Assembly (NCBI RefSeq): GCF_029207565.1
Contig: NZ_JANCMW010000005.1
Coordinates: 124,001-188,000, forward strand
Source of the DNA: Marinobacter iranensis
GTDB lineage: Bacteria; Pseudomonadota; Gammaproteobacteria; Pseudomonadales; Oleiphilaceae
DNA: 64,000 nt
Direction of reading: 5' to 3'
Shown here: positions 25,503-32,596 of the stretch, one piece after another
Position numbering within the stretch: position 1 is the first letter of the stretch
Layout of the letters: each line of letters begins with the position of its first letter
Notes under the pieces: generated by a model
Database searches by the model: none
What the model saw: only the letters and a program-made list of their open reading frames with translations
What the model was told of the DNA's origin: nothing
Translations under genes and position numbers: made by a program

Positions 25503-26435
25503 TCACTGCTCGCGATCGACAATTTCCATGACCCTTTCCGCCAGTTCATCCGGGCTGAATTTGGCCATGAAGTCGTCTGCACCTACTTTCTGTACCATTG
25601 CCTTGTTAAACACACCACTCAGTGACGTGTGCAACATGATAAATACGTCCTTGATTGCAGGCTCATTTTTACACTTGGTGACCAGAGTGTACCCGTCCAT
25701 TTCCGGCATTTCGACATCGGATATGATCAGTGAGAGATGGTCTGTCACGCGGGAGCCGTTGGAAATGATCTCCTGGAGATAGTCGTAGGCCTGTTTGCCG
25801 TCGTTTTTACTGACAACTTCCATTCCAATCGCGGTAAGACACCGCTCGATCTGGCGTCGTGCAACGGCGGAATCATCCACAACCAGCACCGGCAGATGCC
25901 CCGGTACCCTTTCGGCACTACGGGTGCGGACTTCATCGGTGATATCTTCCTCGAACGGCGACACCTCTGCGAGTATCTTTTCAACGTCAATGATCTCGAC
26001 CAGCTTGTCGTCAATGTGCGTGACCGCTGTCAGGTAGACGTCTTTCCCGGCGCCTTTGGGCGGAGGAAGTATGTTTTCCCAGTTCATATTCACAATACGG
26101 TCAACACCGGCCACCAGGAATCCCTGGGTCCTGCGGTTGTATTCGGTAATGATCACGAAGCTTGTGGCCATCTCTTCCTTGGGGATACCAGGAAGGCGGA
26201 TAGACATACCCAGGTCGATGATGGGAATGGTCTCACCGCGAATATGGGCGACACCCCGCACCATCGGACGGCTATTCGGTAACGACGACAGTTTCGGGCA
26301 CTGAAGCACTTCCTTGACCTTGAACACGTTGATGCCGTATATCTGTTTGCCACGAAGGCGGAACAACAGAAGCTCCAGGCGATTCTGTCCCACCAGCTGC
26401 GTGCGCTGATTTACACTGTCCAATACCCCTGCCAT
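25503..26435 (-). CDS. cheV: Chemotaxis coupling protein CheV (CheW-receiver fusion)
   Basis: Couples receptors to CheA and buffers phosphate through its receiver domain. In the 310-aa protein residues 15-160 are CheW-like (LLLFRLRGKQIYGINVFKVKEVLQ, GVAHIRGETIPIIDLG) and residues 175-305 are a receiver domain (LPVLVVDDSAVARRQIERCL, phospho-acceptor Asp in LIISDVEMPEMDGYTL, late Lys in DDFMAKFSP). Divergent from flgA across 197 bp. Confidence 0.96.
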   Translation of the reverse strand: MAGVLDSVNQRTQLVGQNRLELLLFRLRGKQIYGINVFKVKEVLQCPKLSSLPNSRPMVRGVAHIRGETIPIIDLGMSIRLPGIPKEEMATSFVIITEYNRRTQGFLVAGVDRIVNMNWENILPPPKGAGKDVYLTAVTHIDDKLVEIIDVEKILAEVSPFEEDITDEVRTRSAERVPGHLPVLVVDDSAVARRQIERCLTAIGMEVVSKNDGKQAYDYLQEIISNGSRVTDHLSLIISDVEMPEMDGYTLVTKCKNEPAIKDVFIMLHTSLSGVFNKAMVQKVGADDFMAKFSPDELAERVMEIVDREQ

Positions 26436-26632
26436 CGTCTTTCTCCCGCTCGAAACAACTCACTGCCGGCACGCATCTTGCTGCGTCATTGTTCAAAGTC
26501 GTGCGGCACCGAAAATGTGCCGGTTTATTGACTCCCTGGGTAGGCTTAACGGCCGGTTCCGGGAATCATTAGCACATTCCCGAATAACGGGACCTTGCCC
26601 GGTTATTGACAGCATAGGACAAACTGCGGCGT

Positions 26633-27337
26633 ATGCGCATCACCATTTTCATCATCACACTGCTAATGTCTACGTTTGCAGGCGCCGCCCTGGCAACCGG
26701 GACCACGGCGGAACAAATACACAGTGGCGCCGAACGCTTTCTGGAGACGTTTGCGCAGGAACAGGCCAAAGAAGGCTTTTCCGTCACCTATGACACAGGC
26801 CGGCTCGACGCCCGCCTTTCACTGGCGCCCTGTAAAAACCCTCTCAGCGTGTCCTTCAGCGGCGATCCCTGGACAACCACCCAGCCTTCACTGCTGGTAG
26901 CCTGCGAAGGTGGCCGTCCCTGGCGTATGTTTCTACCCGTTTCAGTTACCATTACCGGTGACGCCATGGTGGCAGCCCGTACGCTGGGCCGCGGTGAACG
27001 GCTGACAGAGGGTGCCATTCAGACCGATTCCGTCATCGTGAATTCAATCCGTCGTGGCGCAATCACCAGCAAAGACCAACTGATCGGGATGGAAATGCGA
27101 CGGGGCGTGAACGCCGGAACCGTCTTTACTGCCGATCTGGTGCTGGCCCCGGCCGCCATAGAACGGGGCGATCATGTTATTATCAGCGCTCACAGTGGCA
27201 ACTTCTCGGTCAATTCCAGAGGCAAGGCATTAGCCAGTGCCGGCATTGGAGAGCAGGTCCTGGTGGAGAACCTGTCATCGTCCAGGACCGTACGCGCCCG
27301 TGTGACCGGGCCCGGCCATGTGGAAATTCCCATGTGA
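26633..27337 (+). CDS. flgA: Flagellar basal body P-ring formation protein FlgA
   Basis: Periplasmic chaperone for P-ring (FlgI) assembly. The 234-aa protein has a Sec signal peptide of about 21 residues (ITIFIITLLMSTFAGAALA) and a C-terminal SAF/FlgA domain (VAARTLGRGERLTEGAIQTD, GMEMRRGVNAGTVFTADLV, QVLVENLSSSRTVRARVTG). It heads the flgA-flgM-flgN run; flgM has its own promoter downstream. Confidence 0.95.
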   Translation: MRITIFIITLLMSTFAGAALATGTTAEQIHSGAERFLETFAQEQAKEGFSVTYDTGRLDARLSLAPCKNPLSVSFSGDPWTTTQPSLLVACEGGRPWRMFLPVSVTITGDAMVAARTLGRGERLTEGAIQTDSVIVNSIRRGAITSKDQLIGMEMRRGVNAGTVFTADLVLAPAAIERGDHVIISAHSGNFSVNSRGKALASAGIGEQVLVENLSSSRTVRARVTGPGHVEIPM

Positions 27338-27435
27338 AGCGCGGCTCCGGCATCGGCTGGCCGCTGGCGGCAAGCGTTTGCCGGTTACCGGGAGAAGAAT
27401 GACAGGAATGTAATTCCATTTTTGTAAAAATTTGC

Positions 27436-27462
27436 TAAAGAAACGTAAAGCCATGCCGATAG
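27436..27462 (+). promoter_or_regulatory. Sigma-28 (FliA) promoter of flgMN
   Basis: TAAA at 27436-27439, exactly 15 bp, then GCCGATAG at 27455-27462; the FliA consensus is TAAA-N15-GCCGATAA. It lies 58 bp before the flgM start, so flgMN should be a late, FliA-dependent unit that gives negative feedback through the anti-sigma factor. Confidence 0.85.
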
Positions 27463-27520
27463 ACAGGTATGAAATTCGTGGAGCCGCCCAATGCGGCTGA
27501 TCAGCTAAGCAGGTAACGTT

Positions 27521-27847
27521 ATGTCAGTTGACTTTAATGGAATAGGCCCAGGCCAGGTCAACACCCAGAAAACCACGGCCGACAAGTCTTCCGGGGCTCA
27601 GAACACCCAGCCCTCCGCTGCAGAACAGGCGAAGACCCAGGCTCAGGGTGCCCGTGGCGAAAATGTCAATTTGAGCAGCCAGGCAAAAGACCTGAAGCAG
27701 CTTGAGCAGAAACTCGGCAATTATCCGGAAATGGACGATGACCGCATCGAACAGATCCGCTCTGCCCTGGAAGACGGCTCCTACAAGATTGACGCTGAGA
27801 AACTGGCCCAGAAAATGCTTGAGATGGATGAAAGCATTTTCGGGTGA
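27521..27847 (+). CDS. flgM: Anti-sigma-28 factor FlgM
   Basis: Binds and inhibits FliA until the hook is complete, then is exported through the flagellar secretion system. The 108-aa protein has a Ser/Thr/Gln-rich disordered N-terminus (TQKTTADKSSGAQNTQPS) and a C-terminal sigma-binding half with VNLSSQAKDLKQLEQKL and RIEQIRSALEDGSYKIDAEKLAQKML, the family signature. A FliA promoter lies just upstream and flgN follows by 7 bp. Confidence 0.95.
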   Translation: MSVDFNGIGPGQVNTQKTTADKSSGAQNTQPSAAEQAKTQAQGARGENVNLSSQAKDLKQLEQKLGNYPEMDDDRIEQIRSALEDGSYKIDAEKLAQKMLEMDESIFG

Positions 27848-27854
27848 GTAAATC

Positions 27855-28325
27855 ATGGCCACAATCGATGAATTGAAAGACCTTCTTTCCCAGGATATCC
27901 GCCAGCTGGAAACACTGGCGGATATTCTCTATCAGGAAAAAGACTGCCTCTCCACCTCCGACATCCGCAAACTTGAAGCGCTGACCGGCGAGAAGAACAC
28001 GCTGCTGGAACAAATCCGCGAGCGAGCCAAGCTTAAAATCCGCCTTTTGGTAAACATGGGCTTCCGCCCGGAGAGCGGGGCACCGTCCCGTTTTATCCGC
28101 AGCGCCGGCCTGGCGGACGTACATGCCCTGTGGGAAGACGCCGACAAGCGCCTGAAAGCCTGCCAGGAACTGAACCATACCAATAGCAGGGTTGTCAGCC
28201 ACCTTCAGAAACGTCTTTCCCGGCTCACGGATATCTTCCGAGGCGTAGCCGGGCACCAGAAGCTTTACGGTGCCCAGGGCGAACAGAAAGCGGTGTCTCA
28301 CAGCACTATTCTTGCCAGCGCCTGA
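27855..28325 (+). CDS. flgN: Flagellar export chaperone FlgN
   Basis: Cytoplasmic chaperone for the hook-filament junction proteins FlgK and FlgL. The 156-aa, mostly helical protein matches FlgN in size and pattern (LKDLLSQDIRQLETLADIL, LEALTGEKNTLLEQI). It lies directly after flgM as in other gammaproteobacteria and probably shares the FliA promoter. Its 3' end faces a convergent gene across a hairpin. Confidence 0.92.
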   Translation: MATIDELKDLLSQDIRQLETLADILYQEKDCLSTSDIRKLEALTGEKNTLLEQIRERAKLKIRLLVNMGFRPESGAPSRFIRSAGLADVHALWEDADKRLKACQELNHTNSRVVSHLQKRLSRLTDIFRGVAGHQKLYGAQGEQKAVSHSTILASA

Positions 28326-28340
28326 CCCCTGATATTCGCA

Positions 28341-28369
28341 AGCCCGCGCCGGTTTGGCCTGTGCGGGCT
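28341..28369. terminator. Hairpin between flgN and the convergent MshEN gene
   Basis: AGCCCGC and GCGGGCT arms with a 15-nt loop between the convergent stops. There is no clear T-tract, so it is a weak bidirectional terminator candidate. Confidence 0.5.
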
Positions 28370-29106
28370 CAGCGGGTATAGATCGTCATCTGTGAGTCCG
28401 GGTGAAAACGGATGTTGTCGATGGCAATGTTGCCCATGGACGGTCCCTGGCTGCCACTGACCCTGATATTGTCCATGCGGATCTGTTCAATCCTTTCCGG
28501 GAAAGCCATTGTCAGCCCCCCATCATCCCGAATGGCGTACCGGGGAACATCGTCCCGGTAGTGCACCCCGGAAATGGTCAGGTCGGAATCCAGGAAATTC
28601 AATACCGGCACGAAGATATTCGCCGTCAGCTTCAGACCTTCAACAACGTCCGGTTCCACCTGGCCCGCCCCGCCATCCTCCCCGACCATGGCTGACACAT
28701 TAGCGAGGCGCTCCATCAGGGTTTGATCACCCTGCCCGGAAACACCAGCCATTTCCTCATCGTTCAGTGGCGCAAACCCGGAACGTTCGTAGAGTTGGCC
28801 TGAGTTGCTGGTATCCCGGGAGTCATTTGAGGGGTTGCCCGCCGCGAAACTGATCAACGGCTGGAACGGCAGTACAGCCATGGTAACCAGCGCGGCCGCA
28901 TTTCGGTATCGGGACTGGTGCTTGAGGACACGGTGAAGCTCGCGTTCGGTAATCCAGCCAGACTGGACAAACACTTCACCCAATCGCTGCCCGGTCTCGC
29001 GCTGTAAACGCAAGCCCTCTTCAAGCTGGCTTTCGGAAAGGTAGCCACGGTTTATCAGCAACCGGCCAAGACGGGATTTTTCTTCGAAACCCTGACGGAT
29101 TTTCAC
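28369..29106 (-). CDS. Orphan MshEN-type c-di-GMP-binding protein with export-like segment and DUF6160-like motif
   Basis: 245 aa, function unknown. Residues 12-35 and 41-64 are two 24-residue copies of the MshEN pattern (RLGxxxxxxGxxxxxxLxxxLxxQ): each starts RLG, has Gly at position 10 and ends in Gln (Q35, Q64), with exactly 5 residues between them. MshEN domains normally sit at the N-terminus of GspE/PilB/MshE ATPases; here there is no Walker motif. A hydrophobic stretch at 69-89 (NAAALVTMAVLPFQPLISFAA) looks like an export signal or membrane anchor. Then comes LNDEEMAGVSGQG, a motif seen in exported DUF6160-like proteins, and a polar beta-rich tail. GTG start with GGAGG at 6 bp, a strong ribosome site. 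Lies next to flagellar genes but is transcribed convergently. Confidence 0.8.
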   Translation of the reverse strand: MKIRQGFEEKSRLGRLLINRGYLSESQLEEGLRLQRETGQRLGEVFVQSGWITERELHRVLKHQSRYRNAAALVTMAVLPFQPLISFAAGNPSNDSRDTSNSGQLYERSGFAPLNDEEMAGVSGQGDQTLMERLANVSAMVGEDGGAGQVEPDVVEGLKLTANIFVPVLNFLDSDLTISGVHYRDDVPRYAIRDDGGLTMAFPERIEQIRMDNIRVSGSQGPSMGNIAIDNIRFHPDSQMTIYTR

Positions 29107-29314
29107 GGTATGCCTCCACTCAGTTCACAGTGATTGCCGTACAACCTGGCCCGGTCAGACTGCATCTGTATCCATGATGCGTTAAAAGGTTAGCTGATAG
29201 TCATGAACTTCGCTGTGAATCTGCCCGACTTGACAAGCAATTTCTGCTAACATCCTGTTACATGCAGGAGCCCATGGCGACAGTATCGCAGCAAACATTC
29301 CCGGAGCTAACAAC

Positions 29315-29947
29315 GTGAGCCATTGTAGGATGACAAATTCCGTAAAACCGTTTCGTTATGTGATGCAGATCGCCCTATCTGTAACGATCATGCTGGGTTT
29401 CAGCTTCTCGGCGGTTGCGGAGGAAAGCCAGAACGAATTACCGCAGGTGATTATTGAAACCAGCGAAGGCGCCATTGAAGTGACCCTGCGCCCCGATATT
29501 GCGCCCGAAACCGTGGACAATTTCATCACCTACGCGAAGAGCGGTTTCTACGAAGGCACGCTTTTCCACCGCGTTATCCCCGGCTTCATGATCCAGGGCG
29601 GTGGCTTTGACGAAAACCTGAAGCAGAAACAGACCCGAAGCCCAGTCCCTAACGAGGCCAAACCAACGGCCAAGAACCTGAGGGGCACTATCGCCATGGC
29701 ACGCACAAGCGCACCGGACTCCGCCACTTCCCAGTTCTTTATCAACCTCACCGATAACGGCTTCCTTGACGCTGGAGTTCGCGGGCCAGGCTACGCCGTA
29801 TTCGGAAAGGTCACCGGCGGTATGGGTGTTGTGGACGCCATCGCCAGTAAGGAAACCGTAAGATCCCGGGGTATGGCGGATGTACCCCGGGAGCCCATCG
29901 TCATTCATAGCGTTTCGGTCAGGCAAACCGATACCACTGCTGAATAA
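29315..29947 (+). CDS. Periplasmic cyclophilin-type peptidyl-prolyl isomerase
   Basis: Catalyses proline isomerisation in exported proteins. The 210-aa protein has an N-terminal signal sequence (about 35 residues: [20 protein letters not shown]) and the cyclophilin core with [14 protein letters not shown] (catalytic Arg), [20 protein letters not shown] and [15 protein letters not shown], as in PpiA. The GTG start at 29315 has GGAG at 8 bp; the ATG at 29330 has its only SD-like sequence touching the start codon. It precedes mnmC by 26 bp on the same strand. Confidence 0.92.
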   Translation: MSHCRMTNSVKPFRYVMQIALSVTIMLGFSFSAVAEESQNELPQVIIETSEGAIEVTLRPDIAPETVDNFITYAKSGFYEGTLFHRVIPGFMIQGGGFDENLKQKQTRSPVPNEAKPTAKNLRGTIAMARTSAPDSATSQFFINLTDNGFLDAGVRGPGYAVFGKVTGGMGVVDAIASKETVRSRGMADVPREPIVIHSVSVRQTDTTAE

Positions 29948-29973
29948 TCGAGTAACAGACGGGTAGAGAAACA

Positions 29974-31881
29974 GTGATAACGGATTCAAGGCTTCCATCC
30001 ATCGAAACCGCCGGCATTGAATGGCATGAGGGTGCTCCCTACTCTCGCCGTTTCAGCGATGTCTACTTCAGCCGCGACAACGGGCTTGAAGAGACGCGCC
30101 ACGTGTTCGTCAGCCACAACCAGCTCACGGAACGTTTCCCGGAGGTTCCCGCTGCAGGCTCATTCGTTATTGCGGAAACCGGGTTTGGTACCGGGCTGAA
30201 CTTCCTTGCCGCCTGGCAAGCCTGGGATCAATCTGCTTCGTCAGCCGATGCCTGCCTGCATTTTGTTTCCGCCGAGCGCTACCCGCTCTCCCAGGACGAC
30301 CTGGCGCGGGCGCTCTCCATGTGGCCGGAGTTGAGCGACTACGCCAATCAACTACTGGAACAGTACCCCGAACCGATTCACGGCGCCCACCGGCTCATCT
30401 TCGACGGCGGGCGTGTGAGGCTGACCCTGTTTTTTGGTGACGTGCTTGACGCCTGGCGCGAGCTTGATTTCCGGGCAGACGCCTGGTTCCTGGACGGCTT
30501 TTCGCCCGCCAGGAATCCTGACATGTGGACAGAGGCGGCGATTGATGCCATACGCGGCCACAGCAAGCCCGGCACCACGCTTGCCACCTTTACCTCCGTC
30601 GGGGAAGTTCGCCGGCTGTTGACCAAACTTGGCTTTACCATGCACAAGGTGCCCGGTTTTGGTAGCAAGCGAGACATGTTGGCCGGTGCACTTGCCGCCC
30701 CTGCGGCCCACGCAACACCTGCCGCAGCCAATGACATTGAATCCATCGCCATTATTGGTGCCGGAGTTGCAGGCAGCCTGCTTGCCCGTAACCTCGCCCA
30801 ACGCGGGCTCCATGTCACCGTGATTGATCAGGCAGAAGAGGCAGGAACAGCCGCTTCCGGCAATCTCCAGGGTGCCCTGTATGTGAAACTGGGGGTAGAG
30901 TTCAATGACCAGGCGAGACTCGGTCTCTCGTCGTTGTTATTCAGCCAGCGCTACTATCAACAGTTCGGTGGCGATTGCTGGCACCCGTCCGGGCTTGTGC
31001 AGCTCGCCCACAGTGACAGTGAGCAGGAGCGCCAGGCCCGTTTTATCGAGCGCAATGACTATCCGGCAGGTGTACTACGCCGTGTCAGCCCGGAAGAAGC
31101 CTCGGAACTGGCGGGCGTTCCCCTGCAACGGGGAGGCTTGTGGTTTCCAGGCAGTGGCTGGCTTGAACCCGGCAGGCTATGCCAGTCTCTTATGGAGCAT
31201 CCGCGTATACGCCGGTGCTTCGGTTTTGACGTACACCGGCTGACCCCCTGCAATGGCAAATGGCATATCGCCGGCAACGGTGAGCAGGATGTCGTGGTTG
31301 ACCGGGTGATCATCTGTGCCGGCCATCAAACCCCCGGCCTGATTCCCCTGCACGGCGGCTTCCGCTTCCGCGCCATACGTGGGCAGGTCACCCATGTGCC
31401 GGCGGCGTCTTTAAAATGCCCCAACGTTGTCGTATGCGGCTCAGGTTACCTGAACCCTGCCCACAACGGTATTGCGCTGGCCGGCGCCACCTTCGACCTT
31501 CACGACCATTCACCGGCGCTCTCCACCAACAGCCACCGGGACAACCTGTCGATGCTCGACTCGATGATTCCCGGCGCCCTGCAGGTACCGGAGTCGGAAC
31601 CTGACGACTTCGAGGGCAAAGTCGGCTTTCGCTGCACTACCCATGATTACCAACCAGTCGCCGGCCCCCTGATGGACGCACACGGTCATGCGCTTGAAGG
31701 CATTGACCTGTTTACCGGCCTGGGCAGCAAAGGGTTGAGTTATGCACCGCTATTGGCGGAATACATTGCCGACCGGATCTCCGGGCAACCTCAGTGCCTT
31801 CCGCGTTCTCTGGCGAAGCGTGTGGCGACTCACCGCTGCCATCGTCCGGAAATCGTCCAGCCGGAAACCATTAGCGCCTGA
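29974..31881 (+). CDS. mnmC: Bifunctional tRNA mnm5s2U34 biosynthesis protein MnmC
   Basis: Completes the 5-methylaminomethyl-2-thiouridine wobble modification. The FAD-dependent C-terminal domain removes the carboxymethyl group and the N-terminal SAM domain methylates the amine. The 635-aa protein has a methyltransferase at about 1-240 (VIAETGFGTGLNFLAAW, DAWFLDGFSPARNPDMW) and an oxidoreductase at about 255-635 (IAIIGAGVAGSLLARNLAQRG, LFTGLGSKGLSYAPLLAE). GTG start 29974 has a weak purine-rich site; length fits the full two-domain family. Confidence 0.94.
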   Translation: MITDSRLPSIETAGIEWHEGAPYSRRFSDVYFSRDNGLEETRHVFVSHNQLTERFPEVPAAGSFVIAETGFGTGLNFLAAWQAWDQSASSADACLHFVSAERYPLSQDDLARALSMWPELSDYANQLLEQYPEPIHGAHRLIFDGGRVRLTLFFGDVLDAWRELDFRADAWFLDGFSPARNPDMWTEAAIDAIRGHSKPGTTLATFTSVGEVRRLLTKLGFTMHKVPGFGSKRDMLAGALAAPAAHATPAAANDIESIAIIGAGVAGSLLARNLAQRGLHVTVIDQAEEAGTAASGNLQGALYVKLGVEFNDQARLGLSSLLFSQRYYQQFGGDCWHPSGLVQLAHSDSEQERQARFIERNDYPAGVLRRVSPEEASELAGVPLQRGGLWFPGSGWLEPGRLCQSLMEHPRIRRCFGFDVHRLTPCNGKWHIAGNGEQDVVVDRVIICAGHQTPGLIPLHGGFRFRAIRGQVTHVPAASLKCPNVVVCGSGYLNPAHNGIALAGATFDLHDHSPALSTNSHRDNLSMLDSMIPGALQVPESEPDDFEGKVGFRCTTHDYQPVAGPLMDAHGHALEGIDLFTGLGSKGLSYAPLLAEYIADRISGQPQCLPRSLAKRVATHRCHRPEIVQPETISA

Positions 31882-31941
31882 AGAAATCAAATATCCGGCC
31901 GATACCCTGAAAAGGCCCTGTTGTTACCGGAGCAAATCGCT

Positions 31942-32574
31942 ATGTCCATTCATGTCAGTGAACCCGGCAGACCTGTCGGAACCCGCCTGCCGGAAATATT
32001 CCGGGGCCGCCGCGTGGACGACGTTACAGAATTGACTGAGTCACACAGCATCGACGTGAGGCACAGCGAGACAACCGACGCGGAGTTCCAGTTGGCAGCC
32101 AGGTCTGGCAGACAACGTGCCATTGAGGAATACGGTGCTGCGGCTTCCGGTGAACCCAAAGAGAGACGTGCCTACCTGCCGGTATCCCAGATTTGTACGC
32201 CGGCCCTCTATTCCCAGCCAGCAACCGCAACCGTCGCCGAGGCACTGGATGCCATGGATGAGAACGGCGTGCATCACATTGTGATTACGGCAGAGGGTAA
32301 CGTTGCGGGGCTTGTGGATTTGCGCTGGCTTCTGGCATGGCTGCACGAAACCAATGCGGATGCCATGGGCTCAAGCTTCGTGAACATTGAGCTGCCCGCC
32401 TTCCTGACCTCGTCTCCCGAGACTGATGCACATCAGCTTGCAAGACTGATGCTGGCTCATCAGTTGAACGCGGCGCTGGTGGTTGATGAAAAAGGCCGCC
32501 CGTCCGGAATTGTGACCAGTACGGACTACCTGAGGCTATACGCCGATGCCGGAAGGCATGAAGGTAGCGTATAA
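31942..32574 (+). CDS. CBS-domain pair protein
   Basis: 210-aa cytoplasmic protein. The C-terminal part has two CBS repeats (about 85-140: ICTPALYSQPATATVAEALDAM, HHIVITAEGNVAGLVDLRWLL; about 150-205: LARLMLAHQLNAALVVDEKGRP, GIVTSTDYLRLY), which usually bind adenosyl nucleotides and regulate a partner. About 80 N-terminal residues are polar with no recognised domain. ATG 31942 has GGAG at 9 bp; an upstream TTG at 31921 is possible. It follows mnmC by 60 bp and no effector domain is present. Confidence 0.83.
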   Translation: MSIHVSEPGRPVGTRLPEIFRGRRVDDVTELTESHSIDVRHSETTDAEFQLAARSGRQRAIEEYGAAASGEPKERRAYLPVSQICTPALYSQPATATVAEALDAMDENGVHHIVITAEGNVAGLVDLRWLLAWLHETNADAMGSSFVNIELPAFLTSSPETDAHQLARLMLAHQLNAALVVDEKGRPSGIVTSTDYLRLYADAGRHEGSV

Positions 32575-32596
32575 CCATTGGCACCCACTGCTGAAT

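Noticed and set aside
26501-26527. Possible sigma-28 promoter for cheV (TAAA-N16-GCCGCAC on minus strand)
   Set aside because: Spacing is 16 rather than 15 and the -10 element matches only in part.
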